64,000 bases of DNA from Megasphaera_A sueciensis (GTDB lineage: Bacteria > Bacillota > Negativicutes > Veillonellales > Megasphaeraceae). A program made the translations under genes and the position numbers. The notes below the pieces were generated by a model. That model was not told the origin of the DNA. It did no database searches and was given only the letters and a program-made list of their open reading frames with translations. Position 1 is the stretch's first letter, and every line of letters starts with the position of its first letter. This document shows positions 8,840 to 18,168 of this stretch, piece by piece. The stretch is from the NCBI RefSeq assembly GCF_050219315.1, contig NZ_CP116939.1:2604001-2668000 (forward strand), read 5' to 3'.

Positions 8840-9733
8840 ATGAATTTAAAACAATTGCAATATTTTGTAAAACTAGCAGAGACAGAACATTATCGCCGGG
8901 CTGCTGAATCGTTATATATTACGGAACCCAGTTTAAATAGAGCAATTCGCGATATGGAAGGTGAATTAGGATTAAGGCTTTTTGAAAAAAAGGGGCGAAA
9001 CATATATTTAAACAAGTATGGGCGCATGTTTCTTCCATATGTTAAACGCTCTCTTCAGGAATTAGATAAAGGGACAAATATTATGCAGGCCTATACACGT
9101 CCGGACCATGGGCGGATCATACTGGGATTTATTTATACCATGGGGTATACGTTTGTACCCGAACTTATTACGCAATTTCAGGCGATTCCGCAGCATAAAG
9201 GAATTACTTTTGATTTTAAGCAAGGGACGACTTCACAGATAGTCAAGGATCTAAAGGATGAAAAAATGGATGTGGCATTTTGTTCTTATGTAGAAGATGA
9301 ACCAGATATTATATTTTATCCTATATCGGAGGAAGAATTGGTCGTTGCTGTTCCTAAAGGACATCCGTTAGGTGATCGGGAATCTGTTTCTTTAAAAGAG
9401 CTTGAACCATATCCTTTTATTTCTTTTAGTAAAAACAGCGGATTATACGAGATGGTAACGCATATTATGAATGAAGCAGATTCTCATCCGGACGTCGTGT
9501 GTCATATTGAAGAGGATAATGCAATGGCCGGTCTTGTTTCTTCGGGATATGGTGTAGCTATCATTCCTGATTTCTATACGTTAAAATATTATAATCTGGA
9601 TCGTATTCCTATTGCCAATCCGTTAGATAAGCGATATCTTTTTATGGCCGTTTACAGACATGCTAACATGCTTCCTATTATGGAGACTTTTCGTAATTTT
9701 GTGTTATCCCGATGGCAGACAGGAAATATATAA
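8840..9733 (+). CDS. LysR-family transcriptional regulator
   Basis: A 297-residue LysR-type regulator. The N-terminal winged helix-turn-helix is complete (residues 1-60: LKQLQYFVKLAETEHYRRAA, then LYITEPSLNRAIRDME). A periplasmic-binding-protein-like effector domain follows (about 90-295). It is divergent from the flavin oxidoreductase gene, the classical arrangement for a LysR regulator and its target. The ydiB-MFS-aroD unit further left may also be under its control. The effector is unknown; a shikimate-type compound is inference. AAAGGAG lies 6 bases before the ATG. Confidence 0.9.
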   Translation: MNLKQLQYFVKLAETEHYRRAAESLYITEPSLNRAIRDMEGELGLRLFEKKGRNIYLNKYGRMFLPYVKRSLQELDKGTNIMQAYTRPDHGRIILGFIYTMGYTFVPELITQFQAIPQHKGITFDFKQGTTSQIVKDLKDEKMDVAFCSYVEDEPDIIFYPISEEELVVAVPKGHPLGDRESVSLKELEPYPFISFSKNSGLYEMVTHIMNEADSHPDVVCHIEEDNAMAGLVSSGYGVAIIPDFYTLKYYNLDRIPIANPLDKRYLFMAVYRHANMLPIMETFRNFVLSRWQTGNI

Positions 9734-9765
9734 ATTTATGCAGTCGTTATTAAAAAATATTAAAA

Positions 9766-9810
9766 AAAAATAACGCTGAGATTTTATATTAAGATCTTAG
9801 CATTATTTTA
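9766..9810 (+). terminator. Probable terminator after lysR
   Basis: An imperfect hairpin (AACGCTgAGAT with ATCTtAGCATT) followed by ATTTTA lies about 35 bases after the lysR stop. Stem quality is moderate. Confidence 0.5.
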
Positions 9811-9811
9811 C

Positions 9812-9998
9812 ATGGTGTGCCCGGCACATAGCGTAAGGCAAGGTTGCCACGCAAACCAAAGCCCTAAACTATGCGAGGACAATCCTGTAGAGGTGGCAGC
9901 TAGAAGGAGAGAAAGACTGCGTTCTTATCCGGGGAGGTCTTACAGACGTGAGTAGGCAATCCGAAAGCGGAGTAACGCTTGCAATCCGTCGGCAGTAA
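9812..9998 (+). mobile_element. Probable group II intron 5' fragment, no reverse transcriptase
   Basis: The stretch opens with GTGTGCCCGGC, the usual 5' end of several bacterial group II introns. It also contains GTTCTTATCCGGGGAGGTCT (9933-9952), a block I recall from domain IV just before the intron-encoded protein. The following sequence ends in TCCGTCGGCAG, resembling the sequence before the reverse transcriptase start. No reverse transcriptase frame and no domain V-like GAGC...GTAC...GTTC hairpin follow, so the rest is deleted. The region is GC-richer than its flanks. The assignment rests on remembered consensus, not a covariance search. Confidence 0.55.
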
Positions 9999-10140
9999 AA
10001 TACACAATATATTGTCTCAACCGACGATTAATCAAATAAGCAATGTGCAAATACAAGAGGTTCCGAGGTCATCGAAAAATAGCTGGCAGAAATTGTAAAA
10101 AGAGAGTCCAATATGTTTCCACGTGATCTCCTGCTCGATT

Positions 10141-10968
10141 TTATACGAATAATTCTGGTTCTGCCCGCCGGGTATACGTTTCTTCCAGATTTTCCTTGTG
10201 AAAAAGATAAGATGGATCATCATAATACCGTGCTTGTACAGGACAAAATTTTATACAGGCACCGCATTTGATGCAAATGCCAATATAGGATCGAATATCT
10301 TCTTTAGAAATAGAACCCATGGGACAGACAGCTGCACAAATACCACAATTTGTACAATGGTCGTTGACTTTGGAAACAACTTTTCGTATGTCGGCATGCG
10401 TTCCGTCTTTTACGAGGGGACGGTAATAGGGACGATAGGGTATATTACCTTTTACGGTGATAGGAGTTAATTGTTTATTTTTCTCTGTTAATTTTTCAAC
10501 AATGGTATGGGCAAATTGACGAGCTATACTTAAATCTTGTTTATCAGGACGACCGGCACCTAATATGCGGGAAAAGGAATGTTCGCCAATAAATGCTCCG
10601 GCGGCAATTGTGTGTATGCCGCCAGTTTCCAACGTATCACGCAATTCTATTAAGGCATCATCATAATTGCGGTTTCCATACAATACGACAGGGATACCTG
10701 TCGCATTGTTACCTTGCAGTGCTGCAATATATTTGATAATGATATTGGGAACCCGACCTGCGTAGACGGGAACACCGAAAATAATTAGCTCGTTTTTTTT
10801 AAATACCAGGGGAGTTTTACGGCGTGGAGGCAACGTAAAATCATCCATTTCCCAAGAAATGTTCAGTTTTTCTGCCAAAGTTGCAGCTATAGTAGTTACT
10901 GTTTTTTTGGTGGTACCCGTTGGACTAAAGTATACGGCTTTAATTTTTGTAATTTTATTCAATTGCAT
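10141..10968 (-). CDS. EFR1-type flavodoxin-ferredoxin fusion protein
   Basis: A 275-residue protein joining a flavodoxin-like domain to a 2[4Fe-4S] ferredoxin domain. The N-terminal phosphate-binding loop reads YFSPTGTTKKTV (residues 14-25). The C-terminal part has CTNCGICAAVCP and CIKCGACIKFCP, two CxxCxxCxxxCP motifs. Proteins of this architecture are probable electron carriers in anaerobes. AGGAGG precedes the ATG. It is the second gene after a PAS-containing sigma-54 activator (16-base gap), so redox sensing and electron transfer may be coupled. No specific partner can be named. Confidence 0.88.
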   Translation of the reverse strand: MQLNKITKIKAVYFSPTGTTKKTVTTIAATLAEKLNISWEMDDFTLPPRRKTPLVFKKNELIIFGVPVYAGRVPNIIIKYIAALQGNNATGIPVVLYGNRNYDDALIELRDTLETGGIHTIAAGAFIGEHSFSRILGAGRPDKQDLSIARQFAHTIVEKLTEKNKQLTPITVKGNIPYRPYYRPLVKDGTHADIRKVVSKVNDHCTNCGICAAVCPMGSISKEDIRSYIGICIKCGACIKFCPVQARYYDDPSYLFHKENLEETYTRRAEPELFV

Positions 10969-10984
10969 GACCTCCTTATACCAA

Positions 10985-12436
10985 TCAACTGTTTTTTATA
11001 AATCGCTGACGTTTTCTGACAAATGTGGATGGCGTAAGACCTAAACTTTTGGCGGCATCGCGTACATTGCCATATTTTTCGTAAGCTTGTTCTAAATAAT
11101 GATGTTCAATATTTTCCAACATAATTTTTAGATCTCCTGATTCAGGAAATATAGATATATGTTCGGGGGTATTTTCTTCATCACGCACCGTAATAATGGT
11201 ACCTATTGTTTCCGTATTTAATCCAGTTTTTTGCCGTATATGGAGATCTTCTGGTTTAATTTCGTCACCGGAGCTTATGATGACGGCCCGTTCAACGATA
11301 TTTTTCAATTCGCGGATATTTCCTGGCCAGTCATATTCATTTAACAGTGTAATAGATACATTAGAAAAATGTTTTTTAAAATTATATTTTCGATTTAATT
11401 TTTTTAGAAAAGATTCGGCAAGAGGTGTAATATCCTTAGGCCTTGTCCGTAATGGGGGAATATAGATAGGAAATACGGTAAGTCTATAGTATAAATCTTC
11501 TCTGAAAAGTTTTTGTTGAACCATTTCTTCTAAATTTCGATTAGTAGCCGCAATAATGCGGGTATTGATTTTAATAGGAGTAACACCGCCGACGCGTGTA
11601 ATTTCTTGTTCTTGTAAGGCTCGCAACAATTTTACCTGCATTTCTTTTGGCAGTTCACCTACTTCGTCGAGAAACAAAGTACCATTATTGGCCAGCTCGA
11701 ATAAACCCATTTTACCAGTTTTATTTGCGCCGGTAAAAGCACCTTTTTCATATCCGAATAACTCACTTTCAATCAAGTTTTCCGGAATGGCGCCGCAATT
11801 TATTTTGATAAAACTGCTGTTTGAACGTAAACTATGGTGAAACACATATTTTGCCATGACTTCTTTACCTACACCTGTTTCCCCCAGCAGCATTACGGTT
11901 GTGTCCATAGGTGCTACCCGTTTTGCCAGCAATAGTGCGGCCAATGCTACATCATCCTTTATAATAAGATCTTCTTCTCCAGGACATTCTTGAATATGGT
12001 TTAATTCCAATCGCAGTCTTTCCATGGCTTCTGTTTTTTCTAATACTTCTTGTTTTAAATTATATATTTCCGTTAAATCACGTACATTGGTTACGATCAT
12101 TACCAATTTACCCGATTTATCAAATATAGGTGAACTGGTGATGAGGGCTTGTTTCCCTGTTTTAAAATGCTGCTGCAGTGTGACCGGTTTTTTTGTTTTT
12201 AATACAATTAAGGAACCAGAACGAGAAATAATTTTATTATGGACAAGGTCATCCATGTTTTTCCCCATCACTTCTTCTTTTTTTAACCCGGTAATTTCTT
12301 CATAGGCATGATTGATTTTGATGGTATTTGCTTTACCGTCTGTAATATAAATGCCGTCAAAAGAGTGTTCAATAATTTCGTTTAACCGCTCAGCTGCTTC
12401 TGATACAGTGGAAAACATGGATATTTTTTTTGTCAT
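10985..12436 (-). CDS. Sigma-54-dependent activator with PAS domain
   Basis: A bacterial enhancer-binding protein of 483 residues from the ATG at 12436, which has GGAGG 6 bases upstream. An N-terminal PAS domain (about 10-115) is followed by a short coiled segment, the AAA+ domain with Walker A GETGVGKE, the sigma-54-contacting GAFTGA loop, Walker B GTLFLDEVGE, and a Fis-type C-terminal helix-turn-helix (DAAKSLGLTPSTFVRKRQRF). There is no receiver domain, so the signal is probably a small molecule or redox state sensed by PAS. Its position beside an rpoN and a sigma-54-driven operon makes it the prime candidate activator of the promoters at 19520 and 19937. Confidence 0.93.
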   Translation of the reverse strand: MTKKISMFSTVSEAAERLNEIIEHSFDGIYITDGKANTIKINHAYEEITGLKKEEVMGKNMDDLVHNKIISRSGSLIVLKTKKPVTLQQHFKTGKQALITSSPIFDKSGKLVMIVTNVRDLTEIYNLKQEVLEKTEAMERLRLELNHIQECPGEEDLIIKDDVALAALLLAKRVAPMDTTVMLLGETGVGKEVMAKYVFHHSLRSNSSFIKINCGAIPENLIESELFGYEKGAFTGANKTGKMGLFELANNGTLFLDEVGELPKEMQVKLLRALQEQEITRVGGVTPIKINTRIIAATNRNLEEMVQQKLFREDLYYRLTVFPIYIPPLRTRPKDITPLAESFLKKLNRKYNFKKHFSNVSITLLNEYDWPGNIRELKNIVERAVIISSGDEIKPEDLHIRQKTGLNTETIGTIITVRDEENTPEHISIFPESGDLKIMLENIEHHYLEQAYEKYGNVRDAAKSLGLTPSTFVRKRQRFIKNS

Positions 12437-12559
12437 ACCTGCCTCCAACGTCTTTGTAGAACTATTATGAGTTTTTATATCTTACAGCTAAAATACATAC
12501 TGTTAATCTAACATAAATTAAAAAAAAATTGAAGGGAAACAAACCCGGTTTGACTATAT

Positions 12560-13822
12560 TTACAATTTTCTGTTATACGAATTCGCAATATGCAAAGATT
12601 CCCTATATTTAGAAATTACTCTGCGAGACAGCGAAAGACGGCACTCTTCTGATAACTTACCGGCTAATTCGGCATCACTTAACGGAGAAGACGGATTTTC
12701 TTGAGAAATAATATGTGCTAATCTTTTTTTTATATCTGATTGAGAAATACAAACCGTATCACGTTTTATACCTCTTTGAAATAATTGCTTAAATGCAATT
12801 GTTCCGACTGGTGTTTGCAGGTATTTGTCTTTGATTGCTCGGCAAACAGTGGAACTATGTACCTTTGTTTTACTGGCAATATCGTGAAGTGTCATGGGCT
12901 TGAGAGGCTGTTGTTTTACGAAAAAGTCGAATTGCCATTCCCAAACAGCCTGACTTAATAATAATAACGTGTTGCGGCGTTGTTCCAAATTGCGCAGCAT
13001 CATATAGCAACGATAATATTTACGCTGGAAATATGCTTTTACTTCCGGATCTTGTGCGGATTTCATTAATCCAATATAATAATCGCTTATAGAATAAGAA
13101 CCCATCCAGGTATCGTTGAGAAAAATTTGTATCTCGGCATTATCTTTTTGAATAACAACATCGGGAATAATAAAATTAGCAGATTTTGCTGAAAAACCCT
13201 CCAACGGATGCGGACGGAGTGAACGGATTATTCTTATCAATGGCAGTACTTGATCTCTGGATAAGTTTGTAGTCGCTGCAATATGTTTTATGTTATTTTT
13301 GCCAATATCGGCCAAATGGTTGTCTATAATAAACTGTAAAACGTGAGTTAGCTTTTTTTTGCGGCGCAGTTGTTCTTTTAAGCATTCTTGTACAGAAACA
13401 GTGCAAATGCCGGGAGGATTAAGACTTTGTAGGTGTTTTACGCACTTTGCAAGTAAATTAGAGGGTAACGCAAGCCGTGTCGTAAGACCTTTTATATCAA
13501 GAAATCCATATTCATCAACGTTTTCGGCTAAATAGGTGAGAAGGGCCCATTCGCCATGTGAGTATATTTCTGGGTTTAATTGATCCAATATGAAGTTTTT
13601 TACAATGTTTTCATCTGGAGCAGCAGTGAATTGAAGGGCATCCTTTACAGCTTCTTTTCCCGAACTTGAAGGAGTATAATCCATAAAAGGATTCTCGGTG
13701 TATTCTTTTTGTAGAGTATCTTGAAGGTCTTTGTTAGAAAGTGCCAAAAGTTGCAGTGATTGAAGCTGAAATACCGACAATTGCTGAGCTTGTTCCTGAT
13801 AGAGTGAATTTTCTAGTTTCAT
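12560..13822 (-). CDS. rpoN: RNA polymerase sigma-54 factor, operon-borne paralogue
   Basis: A 420-residue sigma-54 protein. Region I is Gln/Leu-rich (QEQAQQLSVFQLQSLQLLAL). The core-binding domain follows (DYGFLDIKG-like EYGFLDIKG near 130), then the -12 recognition helix-turn-helix (MTLHDIASKTKVHSSTVCRAIKDKY). The RpoN box reads SRRVISKYRE instead of the usual ARRTVAKYRE, so -24 contacts are nearly conserved. It lies 7 bases after the ligase gene, making it the last gene of the LuxC/LuxE operon. A second rpoN lies at 37949-39286, so this one may be dedicated to this regulon. Confidence 0.9.
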   Translation of the reverse strand: MKLENSLYQEQAQQLSVFQLQSLQLLALSNKDLQDTLQKEYTENPFMDYTPSSSGKEAVKDALQFTAAPDENIVKNFILDQLNPEIYSHGEWALLTYLAENVDEYGFLDIKGLTTRLALPSNLLAKCVKHLQSLNPPGICTVSVQECLKEQLRRKKKLTHVLQFIIDNHLADIGKNNIKHIAATTNLSRDQVLPLIRIIRSLRPHPLEGFSAKSANFIIPDVVIQKDNAEIQIFLNDTWMGSYSISDYYIGLMKSAQDPEVKAYFQRKYYRCYMMLRNLEQRRNTLLLLSQAVWEWQFDFFVKQQPLKPMTLHDIASKTKVHSSTVCRAIKDKYLQTPVGTIAFKQLFQRGIKRDTVCISQSDIKKRLAHIISQENPSSPLSDAELAGKLSEECRLSLSRRVISKYRESLHIANSYNRKL

Positions 13823-13829
13823 GGCAGAC

Positions 13830-15245
13830 CTATAATTTTGCGAGTGATTTCAACATAGTATATTGTGTTTTCCCGGAAGAATTTTTCGGAATAGCATCTA
13901 TGGTGGTAATTGTAAAAGTCGCTGGATGGAGTCCTGTTTTTTTTAGGAGAAAATCAGAACACTCTTCCAATAAATCTTGTGGAGCTGTTGTGAAAATACG
14001 CAAGTCTTCATCTACGCCGGTACAGGCAAAATCATAAGATGTATACGTGTTTTTAAATAGTTGTTCTATTTCATCCATATTAACGCGTTTTCCCATTATT
14101 TTGAGAAAACGTTTTTTTCGTCCCGCAATGTAATAAAATCCATCACTATCCTTATACGCGATATCCCCTGTCCATAAACGTCCATGACGTTCATCTCCTA
14201 ATTTCAGATCATCGATAGATTGTGCATATCCCAACGTTACATTCGGACCGTCGTAACATAATTCACCTTGTATATTTGGATCAAAAATTTCTGTGTGAGC
14301 ATTTTCCATGATATGAAATGCTCCCCCAGGTATGGCAATACCGATACTGCCAATTTTGGATACGCTGTATTCTTCCGGGAGATATGACATACGGGCGGTA
14401 GCTTCTGTTTGTCCGTACATGACAATAAACCGTTTATGTGTACGGCAGGCAAATTCAGCATATTGCTGTTGTAATGTTTTTGACAACTTACCTCCTGCTT
14501 GGATCATCAATTGAAGATTTGGCAATGTCATATTAAAAAAACGGATTCTTTTTAGACATTCATAAGTAAAAGGAACTCCAGCTATAGATGTTATTTTCTT
14601 TTTTTTGCAAAAATCCCAAAAAGCAGCATCAAAAATAGTTAATTCTGTCAGATATACGGTAGCACCGACCAATATATGGCTGTTTATTACAGACAAACCA
14701 AAGGTGTAATGCATCGGCAATGAAGAAACTGGACGTTCTTTATCGTTCAGTTTTAGATAGGAAGAGATAGACATTGCATTAGATTGGATGTTTGCATAAC
14801 TTTGTCGAACTAGTTTGGGACTTCCTGTACTGCCTGAGGTCGTTAATAGTAAAGCAAGTTCAGGATATATATCGTGTTTTTTATCAGAATAGTTAAAGAG
14901 ACCGTACGATTCTATTATATATATGGGAACTTCGCCTGCTTGCGCAGCATTAAGTGATTTAAATATATAATTGGGGCTGTAAATTGTCAATAACTGCTGG
15001 CATAGGTCTCTATCCATTTGACTATCTAATAATAAAGGCACAATATGATTTTGCAGACAGCTTAGATAGGATAAAGCGGAGCCGATACCATTATGACATA
15101 AAATAACTGCCAGCGAACGTCGGGGAATCAATGCTTTTAATTTTTGTGCATGATAATACCAATCTTGATAAGTAACAGAATGTCCTGTATTATCTACAAA
15201 TAATACATGATTTGAAAAATTCGGATTTTTGTCAAAAAAACACAT
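13830..15245 (-). CDS. AMP-forming acyl/aryl ligase (adenylation domain)
   Basis: A 471-residue ANL-superfamily adenylating enzyme. The P-loop is TTSGSTGSPK, the A5 motif is YGQTEA, the A8 region is WTGDIAYKDSDGFYYIAGRKKRF with hinge and KIMGKRV, and the A10 lysine is in NSSGKTQY near the C-terminus, so both catalytic conformations look intact. It activates a carboxylic acid as acyl-AMP and probably hands it to CoA or to the acyl carrier protein encoded four genes upstream. The ATG at 15245 has GGAGG 6 bases before it and just clears luxC; a longer in-frame start overlaps luxC. Substrate specificity cannot be read. Confidence 0.88.
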   Translation of the reverse strand: MCFFDKNPNFSNHVLFVDNTGHSVTYQDWYYHAQKLKALIPRRSLAVILCHNGIGSALSYLSCLQNHIVPLLLDSQMDRDLCQQLLTIYSPNYIFKSLNAAQAGEVPIYIIESYGLFNYSDKKHDIYPELALLLTTSGSTGSPKLVRQSYANIQSNAMSISSYLKLNDKERPVSSLPMHYTFGLSVINSHILVGATVYLTELTIFDAAFWDFCKKKKITSIAGVPFTYECLKRIRFFNMTLPNLQLMIQAGGKLSKTLQQQYAEFACRTHKRFIVMYGQTEATARMSYLPEEYSVSKIGSIGIAIPGGAFHIMENAHTEIFDPNIQGELCYDGPNVTLGYAQSIDDLKLGDERHGRLWTGDIAYKDSDGFYYIAGRKKRFLKIMGKRVNMDEIEQLFKNTYTSYDFACTGVDEDLRIFTTAPQDLLEECSDFLLKKTGLHPATFTITTIDAIPKNSSGKTQYTMLKSLAKL

Positions 15246-15256
15246 AACAGTACCTC

Positions 15257-16441
15257 CTATCCAATAAGTCTTGAAAGATATTCCAAGATATTGATGCCAT
15301 CCCATTGTATGTGCATATTCATGGCTTCGCCAATAGATACGATCCGGTCACCTCCAAGCACTCCGGATTGAATCATATAAGTCCGGAGTGTGGGAGCGTC
15401 AATTCCCAAGGTGGAGATAGTTTGTATTTTTTTAGAGAATAGAGGCAAGCAATCTAGCATGGATGGTAATGTAAATTGAAAGAATTGTCCGAATGTTCCA
15501 GATAATTTTGTTATGTCGGCGGGTAGTGTAGATAGGGTATATACATATAATAGATTGTTCCATTGATTTATATAATCTATTTCTGGATAAGTCATACTAT
15601 AAGTCCATAAATCTGTATATTTTCGACTAACTTTTATGGGGGCTAGTTCGTAGTTGATAGCGGCGCGATAGACTTCATTCCACCAGCGGGTTTGAATTTG
15701 CTGTATATTTTTTCCGGAAGGATCTATCCATAAAATAAGTTTAGGACTGGAACAGGCATTTTGATCCATATCATAGGTATCATTGTAAAAATAATGAGCC
15801 CATTTTTTTAGTTCTTCGTCATTGCACTGTTGAATTGTCTCTGCATCAAATAGAGCAAGAGAATAACGGTCAGCAAAAGCTAAATCTAAAGCTTGCGGTG
15901 ATAGTTGCGATTTTCTAATCTCATTTATTGTATCATTCCCGCCCCAAATGATTCTTCCATCGCATATAGAACTGAGATAATGTGTGATAGAAGAGCTTCG
16001 TTTGTATGTAATTAAGGCATTGGAATTTTTTAATATTTGGAAGTCTTTTTTGCTCCAAAGTTTTCTTATAAGTGTAATCAATGGAGACATGGACGGTATA
16101 ATACGGGGAGAAATACGTACGATATTATTATTCCCGGCTAATAAGGATATAACAAGACTATAGGCAAACATAATGGGAATATTGGTGGGGGCAATATGAA
16201 ATATAATTCCCCGTCCAACTCGTTGAGGATGGGTAGGTGTTAATTTTTGAAAAGAGTAAATGTGTTTGCGGCGAAGCCAAAAAGAAAAAGCTGCTATATC
16301 TTTATTTGTATATAATTCAGGTGTTTGCCGGATTTCATGGCTAAGAGCATATAAGAAATCAAGTACTATTGGCGAAAATAACGGTAATGGATGAGCATGC
16401 TCCGGTATTATACCGGCTAGTATTTGTATATTATTGTCCAT
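15257..16441 (-). CDS. LuxC-like acyl reductase
   Basis: A 394-residue protein of the LuxC acyl-CoA/acyl-protein reductase family, which forms an acyl-thioester on a cysteine and reduces it with NAD(P)H to an aldehyde. Cys230 in QNACSSPK matches the catalytic-cysteine context of LuxC. GRGIIFHIAPTNIPI (77-91) and LAGNNNIVRISP (101-112) are typical nucleotide-binding segments of the aldehyde-dehydrogenase-like fold. It overlaps luxE by 11 bases, as expected for a reductase-synthetase pair. No luxA or luxB is present, so the aldehyde is not for light production here. Confidence 0.85.
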   Translation of the reverse strand: MDNNIQILAGIIPEHAHPLPLFSPIVLDFLYALSHEIRQTPELYTNKDIAAFSFWLRRKHIYSFQKLTPTHPQRVGRGIIFHIAPTNIPIMFAYSLVISLLAGNNNIVRISPRIIPSMSPLITLIRKLWSKKDFQILKNSNALITYKRSSSITHYLSSICDGRIIWGGNDTINEIRKSQLSPQALDLAFADRYSLALFDAETIQQCNDEELKKWAHYFYNDTYDMDQNACSSPKLILWIDPSGKNIQQIQTRWWNEVYRAAINYELAPIKVSRKYTDLWTYSMTYPEIDYINQWNNLLYVYTLSTLPADITKLSGTFGQFFQFTLPSMLDCLPLFSKKIQTISTLGIDAPTLRTYMIQSGVLGGDRIVSIGEAMNMHIQWDGINILEYLSRLIG

Positions 16442-17504
16442 ACGTATCGCTGCACCCCCTTATTTCCGCTGCCGGGATTCGTCCATCTACAGAAAAATAT
16501 TTTCCCTTTCGACCACAGGGACAATCATCTATACCTAGTAAAGTGCCTATATCTTCAGTCAAGAGAGAATGTCCCGGATAGGACACAGCCATAGGTGATA
16601 ATACTTGGATAATTCCCGGGATTCCTATGGGGCAAACAGAAAAATCAGCAGCTTTTCTCATAATAATATCAGAAAAAATGCTGGCATGGAGATGACCGTA
16701 TTCGCATTCCATATATATACAGCCAGTTTGTTCTGCCATACCATAATAATTATGCACGTGTGAAATACCAAACTGCTCTAATAATTTTTTTCTGAAAATG
16801 GTTGGGGATACCGCTTGATCCTGCATTTTTTTCCAGCCACCGCCGTGTAAGACAAAAGCATTAGAAAAGTCAAAGGACATATGGGCTTTTTCCAATGCCT
16901 GACAAAAATATTTCCATATCATAAAAGTAAAACCAAAAATAAGGATAGGCTTTCCTGCGCTTTTTTTTAGGCATTCTTTCAGTACTTCTATATTTACATG
17001 CATTGTATCATCTAAGGCATAGTAACGATGTTTGGCAAATATAGAAAATCCTAATATAGCAGCACCGCGCGCTGTGAATTTTTCCCGGCTTTTTAAAGTA
17101 GACGGAGTATCAATGATAAGCATGGGAAGTCTTGATTTATCGAGAAAGGAAGTGACAATTTTTAATAAGGTGAGTTGTTGGTTTTGTGCAGTAACTTTGT
17201 CCAAGAATATTTTTGAGACAGCCTGCCCTGTTGTGCCCGAAGAAACAAGAGTTTTGAAAATCTCGTCATCGGGAATGCTTTTTAAAGACATTTGTTTAAA
17301 CAGAGAAATAGGCAGCATGGGTATTTGGTCAATAGATTTAACAGTATGCTGCTCATAGGCCAGCATATCTAGAACTTTGCCATAGGAAGGACAATGTAGT
17401 CTATGATAAGCGGTTAGCTCCTTAAAATAAGGAAGATAATGAGCTTCTTTTTCTTTTTGTGACCACGAGTATGGTTCATGTGATAACCATTCGCTATAAT
17501 CCAT
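16431..17504 (-). CDS. LuxE-like acyl-protein synthetase
   Basis: A 357-residue LuxE-family enzyme, which activates a fatty acid as acyl-AMP and passes it through its own cysteine to LuxC. The nucleotide loop SSGTTGQ (88-94) is clear. Cys351, six residues from the C-terminus, matches the acyl-carrying cysteine close to the end of LuxE. YYGMAEQTG is an ANL-type motif. A CPCGRKGKYF segment near 325 has paired cysteines. It overlaps both neighbours by 11 bases. Together with LuxC it should produce an aldehyde from an acid or acyl-ACP. Confidence 0.85.
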   Translation of the reverse strand: MDYSEWLSHEPYSWSQKEKEAHYLPYFKELTAYHRLHCPSYGKVLDMLAYEQHTVKSIDQIPMLPISLFKQMSLKSIPDDEIFKTLVSSGTTGQAVSKIFLDKVTAQNQQLTLLKIVTSFLDKSRLPMLIIDTPSTLKSREKFTARGAAILGFSIFAKHRYYALDDTMHVNIEVLKECLKKSAGKPILIFGFTFMIWKYFCQALEKAHMSFDFSNAFVLHGGGWKKMQDQAVSPTIFRKKLLEQFGISHVHNYYGMAEQTGCIYMECEYGHLHASIFSDIIMRKAADFSVCPIGIPGIIQVLSPMAVSYPGHSLLTEDIGTLLGIDDCPCGRKGKYFSVDGRIPAAEIRGCSDTYGQ

Positions 17505-18168
17505 AATGTTGCTTCACCTCTTTTGTCAGGAGGAAGGTATTTCCATGTCCGGGATATACTTGCATGTTTTCCGGCAGAGTGCGTAAAATGTTTTTGCCAA
17601 TTTTTTCATATATATCTGCATTACCGCCGGGTAGACGGGTAATGACCTCTTCGCCGGGAATAAAATAATCACCGGAAAATAAAACAGTATTGTTGACAAG
17701 TATGCATGTACTGCCAGGGGTATGACCAGGTGTATGAAGAAATGTAAACTGATGGGTAAGCCAATGCCAATAATATGTTTCGTTAAAAGTTAGTTCGGCA
17801 GGTTTACAAGTGAATTTTGGATAGGGGGTAAGAACAGTTCCGTTACTCTTAAAATATAGATATGTTTCCATTATGCGAGTCATATTTAGCGTTTTATCCT
17901 GAATACCCAAGCTGCAGGCAGCTTGGGCGATAACTTTAAAAGAATAATACTGACGCAGTTCATTAAGACCTGAAATATGATCGCAATGTTCGTGAGTAAG
18001 TAAAACATATTCAGGATGTAATTGATGTGCTTTTAAGTAAGCGTTAATTAATGAAAAATTGTTGGGATCAATAATAAGGACATGAGCATCTTCTTTTATT
18101 ATGTAGCAATTGCTGTTTGTTATAGGATCAATGATGCGGACTGGATTGAATGCTACATGTGTATTCAT
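17494..18168 (-). CDS. Metallo-beta-lactamase-fold hydrolase
   Basis: A 224-residue protein of the glyoxalase II-like branch. The metal motif HEHCDH (59-64) is intact, followed by HTPGHTPGST, an Asp in FSGDYF and the C-terminal PGHGNT histidine. Members hydrolyse thioesters, lactones or similar bonds with two metal ions. It is translationally coupled to the acyl carrier protein (stop/start overlap TAATG) and to luxE. A role as an editing or releasing thioesterase for acyl-ACP is plausible but inferred only from context. Confidence 0.85.
   Translation of the reverse strand: MNTHVAFNPVRIIDPITNSNCYIIKEDAHVLIIDPNNFSLINAYLKAHQLHPEYVLLTHEHCDHISGLNELRQYYSFKVIAQAACSLGIQDKTLNMTRIMETYLYFKSNGTVLTPYPKFTCKPAELTFNETYYWHWLTHQFTFLHTPGHTPGSTCILVNNTVLFSGDYFIPGEEVITRLPGGNADIYEKIGKNILRTLPENMQVYPGHGNTFLLTKEVKQHYGL

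Noticed and set aside
10032..10223. 63-codon minus-strand frame after the intron relic
   Set aside because: It overlaps the end of the flavodoxin-ferredoxin gene in another frame and has no recognisable feature.
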